A program made the position numbers and the translations under genes. Below, piece after piece: positions 1 to 9,386 of a stretch of DNA of 64,000 bases; position 1 is the first letter of the stretch; every line of letters begins with the position of its first letter. The stretch covers positions 31,870,853-31,934,852 of the forward strand of contig OY755241.1 in the NCBI GenBank assembly GCA_963576725.1, in the 5' to 3' direction. The notes beneath the pieces are model-generated. The model saw only the letters and a list, made by a program, of their open reading frames with translations, was not told the DNA's origin and did not search any database. This DNA comes from Azorinus chamasolen (taxonomy: Eukaryota > Mollusca > Bivalvia > Cardiida > Solecurtidae).

Positions 1-262
1 AAAGATAGACAATATGAACGTCAGTAATTCTGAACTGCAAGCTCAGCCAAATGATACTGGATTTGTTGATAAACAAATTAGAAAATGACTACATGCCACT
101 ATATATTTAGAGACAGGTTTAAAATTCTTTGACTGTGTACTTGGTCTTATAGCACACCTATTTATAAACATGTAGGTGCAAAGACACAATCAAAGATGCT
201 TAAACCAGTATCTATAAATCATGAACTGAGAGTAATAAAAGAATTTGTATTTGTGTGTATAG

Positions 263-345
263 GTATAATGGCCAGGCAGCCGAGGGGCAATATCAACCGC
301 TGTATTGAATAGTATGGTGGTTGTTGGTCTGAATCTCACTGTAGG
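263..345 (+). mobile_element. tRNA-derived SINE head, + orientation
   Basis: The stretch starts 'aatggccaggcagccgag' and ends 'tggtctgaatctcactg', matching in order a degenerate RNA polymerase III A box and B box. A second copy lies on the opposite strand at 648-745. The two copies share both blocks ('ccgaggggcaatatca' here versus 'ccaaggggcaatatca' there), so this is a repeated tRNA-like head, not a tRNA gene. No foldable acceptor stem is visible. Confidence 0.5.
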
Positions 346-361
346 CAAACTCTTATGTCTT

Positions 362-500
362 GATTTTTTTTTATTGTTTCATATTTGGAATGGGTTTTAT
401 GTGTTCTCATATTTTTGTTGGGTTTTCTTTTTCTATTTGGGAGTAGGCGTATACAATTATTTTTTATTATTGTTTTTTTTTTATTTTATTTTTTTTAAGT
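362..500. repeat. T-rich low-complexity stretch
   Basis: Long T runs with few other bases lie between the two inverted SINE heads. In the + copy this position would be the 3' side of the element. Open frames here are Phe/Tyr/Leu-rich artefacts of composition. Confidence 0.6.
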
Positions 501-647
501 CATATTGAGTCTGTGCCTTGTAATCTTTGAGATAACATATTTGACTTGCAGCTATGGCAGCTATGGCCAAGAACACAACACACAGAAAGTCGTTCTGAAT
601 ACACAAGCAAAGGCAATTAAAATATAAAAAAGAAATAAAAAGCATTT

Positions 648-745
648 TCCAACAGTGAGATTCGAACCAACGACTAACAAAATATTCAATATCCCGTGTC
701 ACTATAGCGGCTGATATTGCCCCTTGGCTACCCAGCCAATATATG
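648..745 (-). mobile_element. tRNA-derived SINE head, - orientation
   Basis: Read on the minus strand it begins 'tatattggctgggtagcc', continues 'ggggcaatatcagccgct' and ends with a canonical B box 'ggttcgaatctcac'. It is the inverted partner of 263-345 and better preserved. It is probably a SINE head derived from a tRNA promoter. A full cloverleaf is not supported. Confidence 0.55.
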
Positions 746-1049
746 CTTAGACTATTTTAACATATTTGTGCCAAGAACCACGAAATGAGGAAACTATTTT
801 CCTTTTTATGTTATCCTTGGTGTCTAGTGCGCATTACATGGCTTTTATATGTTGCCTTAATTATGTTATGTAAAGTTTTCCCGAAATAAATCTATCTATC
901 TTTTCGGATTCATTTAAGGCTATGAAAAGATATAGCAATTGTTAATATTTATTATTGACTAGTTATTATAAACATACATTGTATTATGTTTAATGCAATA
1001 AAACATTGAATTGAATAAAAAGTTCATGTTTTATGTGTGGAGTTCCTGT

Positions 1050-1740
1050 CGCAAAAATAACACAAGCTGGTGAAATCAGTACCAATAATTGTTAGCTTTG
1101 TCCTTTGCATAACGCATGACTGGTCTAAACTGTTAACCTACATACCAGTTCATATTACCAGTAACCGTGAGCCATTTTCCTTTACATAACACATGGTTAG
1201 TCTACGCTGTTAACCCATTACCTCATAGGCTATTTTAGATACAAACTCTTTGAATTAATCTACCGAAAAGGGGCATTAATTAGAGAAAAGGAAAATTTTA
1301 GAATTTCGTAGTTTGAAACCATTGTGATAAATAGAGCATTTGCTCCTATAGAAGCAAATGCTTTATTTATCACAATGGTTTCACAAAGTGACTTTTACAG
1401 AGTCGTCAAAGGTCGTCAATATGAGGGAAGGGTTAACCTATATCCCAGTTCATGTTACCAATAAGTGTGGGCGTTTCCTTTACATAAAGAATGGCTATTC
1501 TACACTGTTATCTAAATCCCAGTTCATGTTACATGTACCAATACTTGTTGGCATTTTCCTTTACTTATCACACGGCTATTCTACATTGCTTACATATGTT
1601 TCATTTAATGTTACCAATAACAGTTAGCATTAAGTCACAGCTAGTCTACACTGCTAACATATATCCCCTTTTATGTCACCAGTAAATGTTAGCGTTATTC
1701 ATTGCATAACGCACGGCCAGTGTAATATGTTAACCAATGT
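1050..1740. repeat. About 77-bp tandem repeat, interrupted by a MITE
   Basis: Units of roughly 77-80 bp recur with the theme 'cctttacataacacatgg', 'ctacgctgttaacc' and 'cccagttcatgttacca'. Two TTAA sites in adjacent units lie at 1133 and 1210, giving the period. Five to seven diverged units can be followed on both sides of the TTAA-2 element at 1210-1436, which splits one unit exactly at its TTAA. Confidence 0.65.
1210..1436 (+). mobile_element. TTAA-2 MITE, complete
   Basis: It starts TTAAcccattacctcatagg and ends atgagggaagggTTAA. In the centre is a hairpin with arms 'accattgtgataaatagag' and its complement around 'catttgctcctatagaagc'. It is inserted in the TTAA of a tandem-repeat unit. 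Neighbouring uninterrupted units show the empty site 'ctgttaacctacat'. The CCC/GGG ends with TTAA duplication are those of piggyBac-type elements. It has no coding capacity. Confidence 0.8.
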
Positions 1741-1933
1741 CCAATTTATTAGATGATGGGAGTAAATGTAGTGCTTAGCGAGGCTAATGTAAATACATTC
1801 TGAAATATCTATCTGCATTTTCATTCTGAAAACAAGGTTTTCTTCCATTTCTTTCCGATTTCAAGAGCAGTGTGTCTGACAGTTTGGATATTGATGAGGC
1901 GTCTCGTTTGCAATGGTCAGCACATAGATTGCT

Positions 1934-2185
1934 CTTTACCCTCGCATTCATAGAAACGCCTTTTCACGCATCTGCAAACATAGTAGATCCAGATCAGACA
2001 ATTCCTATAGGAGCCGTCTGATCAGAGTCTGCTATGCTTGCTAATGGAATTTGAAAGATCTGTTTCTTTAGTTTATGAAATGGCTACAATGTTCCACCTT
2101 GCATATTTCATTATAACTATTTTTGTCTATGGATATTCAGTAGGTATTGAAATATGGAATAAGCATAGAACGGGCTAAAGAGTAC
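1934..2185 (-). mobile_element. TTAA-1 MITE, reverse orientation, diverged
   Basis: It holds the TTAA-1 hairpin ('gcaaacatagtagatccag' ... 'gtctgctatgcttgc') followed by the reversed body 'tctgtttctttagttt', 'aatggctacaatgttccacc' and 'ggatattcagtaggtattga'. The terminal TTAA is eroded at both ends (tttaccctcg and cgggctaaag). Confidence 0.65.
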
Positions 2186-2216
2186 AGTAGTTGTGTGCTA
2201 AGCTGTCGAAATGGAT

Positions 2217-2410
2217 TGACCCTTGACTCTTTACTTTTACCGCAATTGCAAACAAAGTAACACAGATCAGACAACTCATGTAGGAGATATATGGTCACGG
2301 TGTGCTATGTTTGCTGTTTGAACAATCAAGATCTGATTATAGAGTTTCTGAAATGGTCTAACGATGTATTTGTTCATTTGGCCATTATAAAATTCAGTTA
2401 AGGAATAATT
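2217..2410 (-). mobile_element. Decayed TTAA-1/TTAA-3 MITE
   Basis: It carries the degraded left end 'acccttgactctttact', then a damaged hairpin 'gcaaacaaagtaacacagat' ... 'ggtgtgctatgtttgc' and the body 'gaacaatcaagatctgattata'. It sits just left of the segmental duplication boundary. Confidence 0.45.
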
Positions 2411-2698
2411 ATGGCGAGTGTTCGAATAATCGAGATTTTACTGTAATTAATGTATGGATATTAATTATCTGATTTGTTTTAAAGCGGCATCATGGGCATT
2501 GTGAAAAAGAGAGTTGTCCATTATGACAGAATCTGCACATCTATAATATCGCATAAGCAAACACGATATGCCTCGGTCATACAGCTCCTACATGGCCGTC
2601 TGATCTGAGTCTATTCTGTTTGCAAATGCTTACACTGCGTTTTCTATGTGGAAAATGTTTAATGAGAGGAACTCAAATGTTCTATTTTTTAAACAGCT

Positions 2699-2841
2699 AT
2701 GGATGGTCTAGAGATAAGGCGAGCTACTGCTGAGGACAAGCTGTCCGTTATTGGTATACATAGTGGGGTATTCGAGGGTCTAGATTACTACAAATGACCC
2801 AACACACAACCTTATACGTGGCTGTCTACAAGGGAGACATT
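2699..2841 (+). pseudogene. NAT16-like pseudogene, exon 1
   Basis: The ATG lies at 2699 after a possible splice acceptor ('ttttttaaacag'). It encodes MDGLEIRRATAEDKLSVIG and continues to EGLDY. It is 143 nt against 168 nt in copy B: a 25-nt deletion after the Gly-Leu-Asp-Tyr codons shifts the frame and brings TGA at 2795-2797. After the deletion the sequence resumes homology (aacctta/tacgtggctgtctacaag) up to a GT donor at 2842 (gtatgt, where copy B has gtaagt). This is the acetyl-CoA-fold N-terminal strand region of a GNAT family enzyme. The lesion alone would abolish the protein. Confidence 0.85.
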
Positions 2842-2877
2842 GTATGTCGTTTTAACAAAATGTACAGTAGACCCGCA

Positions 2878-3171
2878 TTAACTCATTCAGTGCGGGACAC
2901 GAGTCACTACTGACCTTTGTAAACAGTCAACACCCAGATTTATATCGTGTCTATTTATGAGCTTTTTTAACCTTTACAACGCTGAATTTTCGAATAGACT
3001 ATTCCAAAATTCAAACATGCCAAGCTTATGGGGAATATTTAGGATTTGTTTCTAAGAATCAGTAAAACAGTACATAACCTGGTGAGAGGATTCCTCTAGT
3101 AGTCATATTATTTAGGTCTACACTGTTTGCAAATGAAATTAGTGACATGTGTCCCGCACGGTAAAGATTAT
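2878..3171 (+). mobile_element. TTAA-4-like MITE, diverged, with rearranged centre
   Basis: The left part reads 'ttaactcattcagtgcgggacacgagtcac'-like sequence (TTAA-4 left end 'gtgcgggacacaagtcac'). The inverted form 'cactgtttgcaaatgaaattagtgacatgtgtcccgcac' closes it on the right. The middle contains 'gaattttcgaatagactattc', a TTAA-4 body segment. It lies in intron 1 of copy A. Confidence 0.5.
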
Positions 3172-3175
3172 GCTA

Positions 3176-3790
3176 TTAATCCAAATAGTCGATAGATTGA
3201 TATGGGACAGATAGCGACTTAATACCAATATTCTGAAAGTGGGTGATCCTTCGAAAACAAAAGTAGCAATGCGAAAAGAGAAATTGCAGACTCGGTTTTA
3301 ATGAGTCTGTTCGTGAGTAGTAATTACAAAGTGCAACACTACTCATGCCCCCTAGCACCGGCTTAAGCAGTATTCAATTTCCAAAACTTATACCATCAAA
3401 ACTAATGATCCCGAAGGACCAGACAATATAACAACACTGAGAATGAAGTACGGGCGACTTTTTACAACGGCCACACAAGCACTTAAAACCTGCTGTTGTG
3501 AAGTACATATATTCTGAAAGTGGGTGATCCTTCGAACACAAAAGTAGCAATGCCAAAAGAGAAAATTGCAGACTCGGTTTTATTGAGTCTGTTCATGAGT
3601 AGTAATTAAAAGTGCAACACTATTCACACCCCCTAGCACCGGCTTAAGCAGTATCAAATTTTCAAAACTAATAACATCGAACTAATGATCCCGAAGGACC
3701 AGAAAATATAACAACGCTGAGAATGAAGTACGGGGCCAAGTATACGGCCGCCACACAAGCACTTAAACCAAAAAATAATAGAAAATTTGC
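3176..3790 (-). repeat. Two direct copies of a 'gctagggggcatgag' repeat
   Basis: Read on the minus strand, two units (about 3222-3365 and 3505-3660) carry 'gcttaagccggtgctagggg', 'agtgttgca', 'aacagactcat' and an 'aaaaccgagtctgcaatttc' block, then 'ctttcgaaggatcacccac'. The same repeat occurs at 12830-13280, 8720-8880, 21150-21270 and 60240-60290. The 60-63 aa open frames here are chance products. I do not recognise the family. The 'aataaaaccgag' segment suggests a transcript 3' end origin. Confidence 0.55.
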
Positions 3791-4149
3791 ATTGAAGCTG
3801 TATTTATTAAGAGTCATCTGATCAGGGACTGCTCTTTTTGTACGCGTATGGAAGGACAAAGACCGTACATTTACCCGGTCTATGTGTATGAAAGAGTAGT
3901 AAAGTCAAGCAGGAAATGACACACACCCAACGCAACCACTCCCAAAACATCGATAGAAAACAAATACCATGCACACACACACGCATGCACGCACACAAAC
4001 ACACGAGATGAACATTTTAAACATGAACAAACGCATAAGTACAAAGACACAGACACCAAACAAACATAAAAGCAATGGTGACAAAGAAAGTACCGCTTTA
4101 GAAGGGTCAGTGACAAATCTACCACTTAAATATGTAGCTTCGTGTAGTT

Positions 4150-4870
4150 GACATTCATCATGTCATTACTTCTTGCATGAATATTCATGAAGTAAAATGT
4201 TAAACAATACGAATAAAGCATCAAATAATTAGAATTCTGATAGGTGCCAAATGAATCATCATGAACTACAATAACATAAAACTGTATACCAAAGGTAATC
4301 AAAATAAAAGCAGAGTGAAATACAGAGATATATCTCACTCATACAAACAGGTTCTTCATCGGTTGTCATAGAATAAATGTTGATATCATTAAAAGCAAGT
4401 GTCTGTTTAACCCATACCCTCATAGGCAATGTTTAGACCCATTCCCTCATGTTCTATTTTTAAATTTGAATAAAGCTTTCACAAGAAAAAGATGAAAAAC
4501 TAGAATTGAGTAGTTCTGAAACCAGAGCATTTGCTTCTAAGGAGCAAATGTTATATATAAATGTATCACAATGGTATGTGGTGTTTCCTTCATGACTCAT
4601 ATATGTACTTTTAAAGAGGCATGAAAAAGGGTGTCAAAATGAGGAAATGGTTCACCCTTAACCTCGTAAATAATTATGTAAGAACACATGGCGTCATGAA
4701 ATATCATTAACTTATGTCTTATAATGGCAAGTAAAAGGATATTTGGCCATTTCAGAAATTGTAGGATCCGATTTATATTATTCCATAAGCAAACAGAACA
4801 GACCCTCATCAGACGGTTGTTGGAGAAGCTGCCGTATCAGGCTCTACTCTTTTGGCACCGAACTGATCAG
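4150..4870. mobile_element. Cluster of decayed TTAA-3 and TTAA-2 MITEs
   Basis: TTAA-3 body pieces are 'tgaatattcatgaagtaaaatgttaa' at about 4180 and 'taagcaaacagaacagaccc' with its weak hairpin at 4786-4850. A TTAA-2 copy (about 4409-4660) has two tandem left ends ('cccataccctcatagg', 'cccattccctcatg'), the hairpin words 'gagcatttgcttct' and 'gcaaatg', and an eroded right end. Copy B keeps a shorter version (15610-15860) without the TTAA-2 insert. Confidence 0.5.
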
Positions 4871-5141
4871 GGCCCGTATTCATACAGCTCCTAAGTTCCT
4901 TAGTTTCTTGAATATTCCTTAATCTTATAAAATAAATACAAATAATAATATAAAATATACACTTAACTAAGAATTCTAAGAATCAGCGAATGAAAATTTG
5001 CTCTATAGTTTTGCTATAGATGTAGACAATATTTCTCCTTAAGTTACCTTTAGGTTAGACTATTCCCAAGACGTTTTTATGAATATGTGCCCATGTTTGC
5101 AAAGGAATATAGGGTGCGTTTCTATGGAGTTTATCCATGTC

Positions 5142-5391
5142 TTAACCCTTCTCTTGCTGAATTTAAAAATACATTTCTCCTTCTTTACCCATGCCCTGTT
5201 GTGTAATTACATATATCTTCATTGCCTACAATTATTTCTCTGTGCAATCACTGCTGTGGAATGCACTGGTTGCATAATCAATTTGTAAATAGTGCCAACC
5301 CTGATGAGGCAGCTCCTGCAGGAGCTGTCTCATCTGGGTCTTCACTATTTACAGGTAGGTATATTGACGTGAATAGCAAGCGAAGGGTTAA
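5142..5391 (+). mobile_element. TTAA-5 MITE, complete (250 bp)
   Basis: It runs from TTAAcccttctcttgctgaa to gcgaagggTTAA. The central hairpin is 'gatgaggcagctcctgcagg' with complementary 'agctgtctcatctggg'. Two other copies (8358-8607 and, reversed, 57540-57789) are also exactly 250 bp, so this is one young, length-homogeneous family. It is inserted in intron 1 of copy A next to 'tccatgtc', where copy B reads straight on. Confidence 0.85.
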
Positions 5392-5599
5392 TGCAAACCA
5401 TTGTCTCTGCTCAAACTCTTGATCTGCTCTCAAAGTTTACGTTAAGCTTTTATGGAAACTGTTGTCAGAGTGAGAGCAGACGCAGAATTATTCATCGTCC
5501 TATCTGGATCCAGTCTGTTTGCAAATGTGAAAAAGACCATGACTATCAAGATGAGACTGGACATGGGATCTCTATTAATGTTCCTCTTTCTATTATTGT

Positions 5600-5800
5600 A
5601 AACTCCCTCTAAACCGGACGTTCAATTTAGTATAGATATCGGTCTTGAAGACAAGTAACAGCTAAATGCAGGGTACAAATCATACAGAAAGAGCTTAATA
5701 AGGGTGACAGGTGTCAGCTAAATGCAGAGTGAAGGTCATACAGAAAGCCCAGACTAACTCTGGTTCACGTTGGCTGACATTCAGTCAGACTGTCAAAAGC
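5600..5800. mobile_element. TA-C family fragments
   Basis: The stretch contains 'ctctaaaccggacgttcaatttagtata', matching the left arm of the TA-C copy at 54708-54908 ('ctcaaccggacattaaatttagtata'). It then has two partial hairpin arms ('cagctaaatgcagggta', 'cagctaaatgcagagtgaa'). It is broken and lacks a recognisable right end. Confidence 0.5.
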
Positions 5801-5864
5801 TTGCAGAAATCGGAAGTAAATACGGTACCATATCAAAGTGTTGGCAGACATAAGGACATAAGGA

Positions 5865-6100
5865 TTAAACATTTCTCTGATCTATGTTTGTTCCAAGTTT
5901 CAATACCTAAATAAACAAAATAGTTATAATGAAATATGGAACATTGTAGCCATTTTAGAAAGTAAAGAAACAGATCGTTCATAGTTCATTCGCAAACAGA
6001 GCAAACCCTAGTCAGGGTCCTATAGGAGCCGTCTGATTTTAGTCTACAGTGTTTGCAGATGCATGAAAATGCGTTTGAATGAAGGAAAGTGTTAAACAAA
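5865..6100 (+). mobile_element. TTAA-1 MITE upstream of exon 2 (copy A)
   Basis: The body words 'ttccaagtttcaatacct', 'aaatatggaacattgtagcc' and 'aaagaaacagatc', the hairpin 'gcaaacagagcaaaccctag' and the closing 'aaggaaagtgTTAA' are all present. Copy B has an orthologous, older-looking element at 16170-16415, so this insertion predates the duplication. Confidence 0.65.
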
Positions 6101-6123
6101 ACCACCCTAATGTTATCATACAG

Positions 6124-6333
6124 GTAGCGTTCGTTGCTGCCCTGCTTGTCGACGATGGAGACACGGTGGTGACCAGAGCTGGTCGGGTAAAGCCGGGTCT
6201 CAGTGGCCAGGGTTTCTACAAACAGTTATGGCATTATGTTATACGGTCCTCAGGAGCCAATGTTTACGCCTTCACCAGCGTCAATACAGACGCCCCAATC
6301 CACAAGCGGGGAAACGCATTCGTTCTATCAAGG
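6124..6333 (+). pseudogene. NAT16-like pseudogene, exon 2
   Basis: It is flanked by 'cag' at 6121-6123 and the donor gtaagt at 6334. It has 210 nt, in frame, encoding VAFVAALLVDDGD through AFVLSR. Relative to copy B it lacks 12 nt (four codons within the IHTESFKKEN stretch). The acetyl-CoA loop of the GNAT fold is the GLSGQGFYKQL segment. This exon keeps an open frame and good splice sites, but exons 1 and 3 of the same copy are broken. Confidence 0.8.
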
Positions 6334-6490
6334 GTAAGTTAAAACGACGGAACATACAGATTCGGAGATATTCTCTCTTTTTTTATTGACAAAACCTCAT
6401 ACTCGTCCTTGCAAAAAATTTGGATCCTGACGCCGAGTTACATGGCATCTCATCGAGATTCAAACTTTTCGCAAATGTCATCATGAGTAA

Positions 6491-6732
6491 CATTTACCCT
6501 GTTCTATGTTTATTCCAAATTCCAATACCTGCTGGATAATCGTTAGCAAAATAGTTACAAAGAAATGTGGAAGGTGGAACATTGTAGACATTTTAGAAAG
6601 CAAAGAAACAAGTCTATCCTATTCTATTAGCAAACAGAGCAGACCCTCATCAGACGGCTCCTCTAGGAGCCGTCTGATCTGGGTCTACTCTGTTTGCAAA
6701 TGCGTGAAAATATGAGGGAAAGGATTAACATT
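6491..6732 (+). mobile_element. TTAA-1 MITE with near-perfect hairpin
   Basis: The left end is degraded ('taacatttaccctgttctatg'). The body is typical, followed by a hairpin 'gcaaacagagcagaccctca' ... 'gggtctactctgtttgcaaa' with the loop-proximal 'gacggctcctctaggagccgtc', and 'gggaaaggaTTAA'. Its right TTAA is shared with the TTAA-3 element that follows. Confidence 0.75.
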
Positions 6733-6972
6733 TGCCCTGTTCAGTATTCATTTAAGAAATTATGACATCATGAATATTTATTACCTGACGTTCTACAATG
6801 AACACGTTTTAAATGATTTTATTGTAAATGACAAAACACTTTTGAATCAGATCTAGAGCATGTCAGAAGCAAACAGAGCAGACCCTAATGAGACGGCTCC
6901 TATAGAAGCCGTCTGATCCGGGTCTACTATGTAAATACGCGAAAATTCGTTTATATGAAGTAAATGGTTAAT
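6729..6972 (+). mobile_element. TTAA-3 MITE
   Basis: It begins at the TTAA shared with the preceding element. The TTAA-3 body has 'tatgacatcatgaatattta', then the TTAA-1-like hairpin ('gcaaacagagcagaccctaa' ... 'ccgggtctactatg'), ending 'gtaaatggTTAA'. The outer arms differ from TTAA-1 while the hairpin core is the same. Confidence 0.65.
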
Positions 6973-7364
6973 AGACGAGATGCTAAGTAACTCGGTACGT
7001 TAAAATTGAAAAAATCGTATATTCGATGTAAAGCCGATGCGAATATACGCTTATTCGATTTAAATCTTATTTGAATATTCAAAATAGGATTTTTGCTTAT
7101 TTTACAATACAGTATTTCGTCACTGAATACGATAGAAAGCGATTTAGTGGGATTGCAGCAATGGGCGAATATGTGATTTCCTTTTGTAAACAGTTAATGA
7201 CGCCAGAGTCTCGTCAGGACCAAAACTGTTTGACACATGACATCACTTACGTTTTAAAGAGGAAATTGAAGAAAGGTTCAATCTGAAGCTCAATACAGAT
7301 AACACCGTTTTGCAAACGGAATTATATGACACTGAAAGCATTAATTGCGTACTGTAAAACCTGT

Positions 7365-7560
7365 CTTAAACGGTCATCAAACGTGGTCTTACTATATGGG
7401 TTTTTAAGGCAGATGGTAGGTAAATGTAGGTCACAATAATGCAGAAGGCTCCTAAATGAAATTTCGGCAATACTTTTGCCTTACATTAAGCAACCACCTG
7501 CTTTTTTAACAATCCTATGTTCGATAAATGAATGACCGCTTAAGACAGGTGAAAACTGTA
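7365..7560. mobile_element. TA-C element, diverged
   Basis: It begins 'ctgtaaaacctgtcttaaacgg' and ends 'cgcttaagacaggtgaaaac' with 'tgta'. The centre has damaged hairpin arms ('aggcagatggtaggtaaatg' ... 'cattaagcaaccacctgc'). Copy B keeps only the right-end echo at 19258-19275 ('gacaggtcaaaactgtagg'). Confidence 0.55.
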
Positions 7561-7594
7561 GGCGACTGCTTCCTAAATTGTATGTTTGTTTCAG

Positions 7595-8155
7595 TCGATG
7601 ACGAGGTACGACTTGAATACTCAGTAGTTACACCTGCGCTTTGCGGACGACATCCCGACTGACACTCTCGCACACCTCACTGGGCCCCTGCTCGAACAGA
7701 TCATCACAAGCGCTGCACACAATCAATACCTCTTCCCAAACGGTCGATTTGTTGCAAACTGGGTTCCCTACCAACTTTTACGCAGTAACATCCCCCTTAT
7801 TCTGAAAGAGGACAGTCGTACTCTAAAGGTGACAGATGTAAGGTACGAGGACGATAAGATGAAAGGTCTTCTGACCATGTCCAAGATATCGTATACTGCA
7901 GCTAATGGAGTGCCGGTGTGTCACCTCGAAACACAGCTGAACTTCGTATGTGGACAATCTTCAGTAGACACTGTAATGTTGGTGTTCACTGATAGTGGTC
8001 TTGAAACAACAGCATTGGATGCGTCTATCTTAGAACTAACTGGATTGGCCCAGACCGTTTGGGTATCTCAGGACGGTTCTGATGTCATATTTAACGTACA
8101 GTTTCTATACGACAAAAATATAAAAGTAAAGCAGAAAGTCACCAGCATAATGTGA
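7595..8155 (+). pseudogene. NAT16-like pseudogene, exon 3
   Basis: The acceptor is 'tttgtttcag' at 7585-7594. The frame matches copy B (S-M-T-R-Y-D-L-N-T-Q) but the next codon is TAG (7625-7627) where copy B has CAG, a nonsense change. A 3-nt insertion gives K-I-S-Y-T-A. A 42-nt in-frame deletion removes the fourteen residues corresponding to ILDIYGSDGNSLRR of copy B, the most conserved part of the C-terminal domain. The frame then stays open to TGA at 8153-8155. With the exon 1 frameshift this makes copy A a pseudogene. Confidence 0.88.
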
Positions 8156-8357
8156 GAAAGTGGGTGCATACTCAAAAACACAAAATAAAATCAGAAAACA
8201 AACAGAGAAAGCTCTTCATTTGATCTTATTTAATCGAAAACAGCGTATACCCAGATCAGCGGTTGTTTGTCTGACGCAACGTCTTGTCAGGGTGAGTACT
8301 GTTGGTCACTCATACGATACGTACAATTGCAATGTGATTTCTCGGAGAGCGGCTCGG

Positions 8358-8607
8358 TTAACTCTTCTCTTGCTGAATTTTAAAATACATTTCTCCTTCT
8401 TTACCCATGTCCTGTTGTATAATTCCATATATCTTCACTGTGTACAAGTATTTCGCTGTGCAATCACTGCTGTGGAGTGCACTGGTTGCACAATCAACTT
8501 GTAAATAGTGCAGACCCTGATGAGACAGCTCTTGCAGGAGCTGTCTCATCTGGGTCTTCACTATTTACAGGTAGGTATATTGACGTGATTAGGAAGCGAA
8601 GGGTTAA
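8358..8607 (+). mobile_element. TTAA-5 MITE, complete (250 bp)
   Basis: TTAActcttctcttgctgaa ... gaagcgaagggTTAA. The hairpin is 'cagaccctgatgagacagct' / 'agctgtctcatctgggtct'. Copy B has the empty site here ('aataagttaataaccaac' at about 21000), so the insertion came after the duplication. An open frame on the minus strand over this element is a shadow of the repeat. Confidence 0.88.
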
Positions 8608-8957
8608 AATAACCAACATTAAAGTCGAATTTGCATCCTAGAAATACCGTATCTATATGCTCATACATACAGAAATACGACCACTGCTTGTCTTGAGCTG
8701 AACATATGAGTGACCTCTGCTGTTCGTCTTACTCTGTAGATAGGGGGCGCTAGTAGTGTTGCCCTTTTAATAACTGCTACTAAACAAGCTCGGTAACAAG
8801 TATGTGCTCTTCTGTAAAGGAGGAAATAAAGGTATCTATCTATCTCCTTTGCTTTCAAGGATTAATTAGGCATGTCGTTTTTAAAAGTAAGTTCGCATGT
8901 CAAATGTCAGTGTTGCAACTTTAAACGTTGGGATGCGTGCTTGTTACATTATCATCA

Positions 8958-9275
8958 ATGACTGAGTATGCATGTGTCTAATATTTTTACATGTGACTGG
9001 GTGTATCAGTATATTGATTACATATGACATATTTACCTGTTTACATGTGACTGAGTATACCTATGTCTTGTTTACATATGACTTAGTATACCTATGTATT
9101 GATTACACATGACTGAGTGTACATGTGTCTTTTTTACACGTGACTGGGTGTACCTGTGTCTTGTTTACATGTGATTGGGTATACCTGTGTCTTATTTACA
9201 TGTGAAAGAGTGTGCATATGTATTATTTACATGTGACAGACTATAACTGCGTCTTGTTTACATGTGACTGATTAT
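8958..9275. repeat. 31-bp minisatellite, copy A (about 10 units)
   Basis: The theme is 'tgtgtcttgtttacatgtga' followed by 'ctgagtgtacc'. About ten diverged units are present. The orthologous array in copy B (21780-22960) has nearly four times as many. Confidence 0.75.
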
Positions 9276-9386
9276 ATAACTGGCCACGCGAAAAGGGCCC
9301 TTCAGGGTGAAAAATCGAAAATGACTTTTTGTTGGGTTTTTTTGTAGACACAAGCTTCGTGAGTCTGGAAGTGAGTTCTATCCCCT

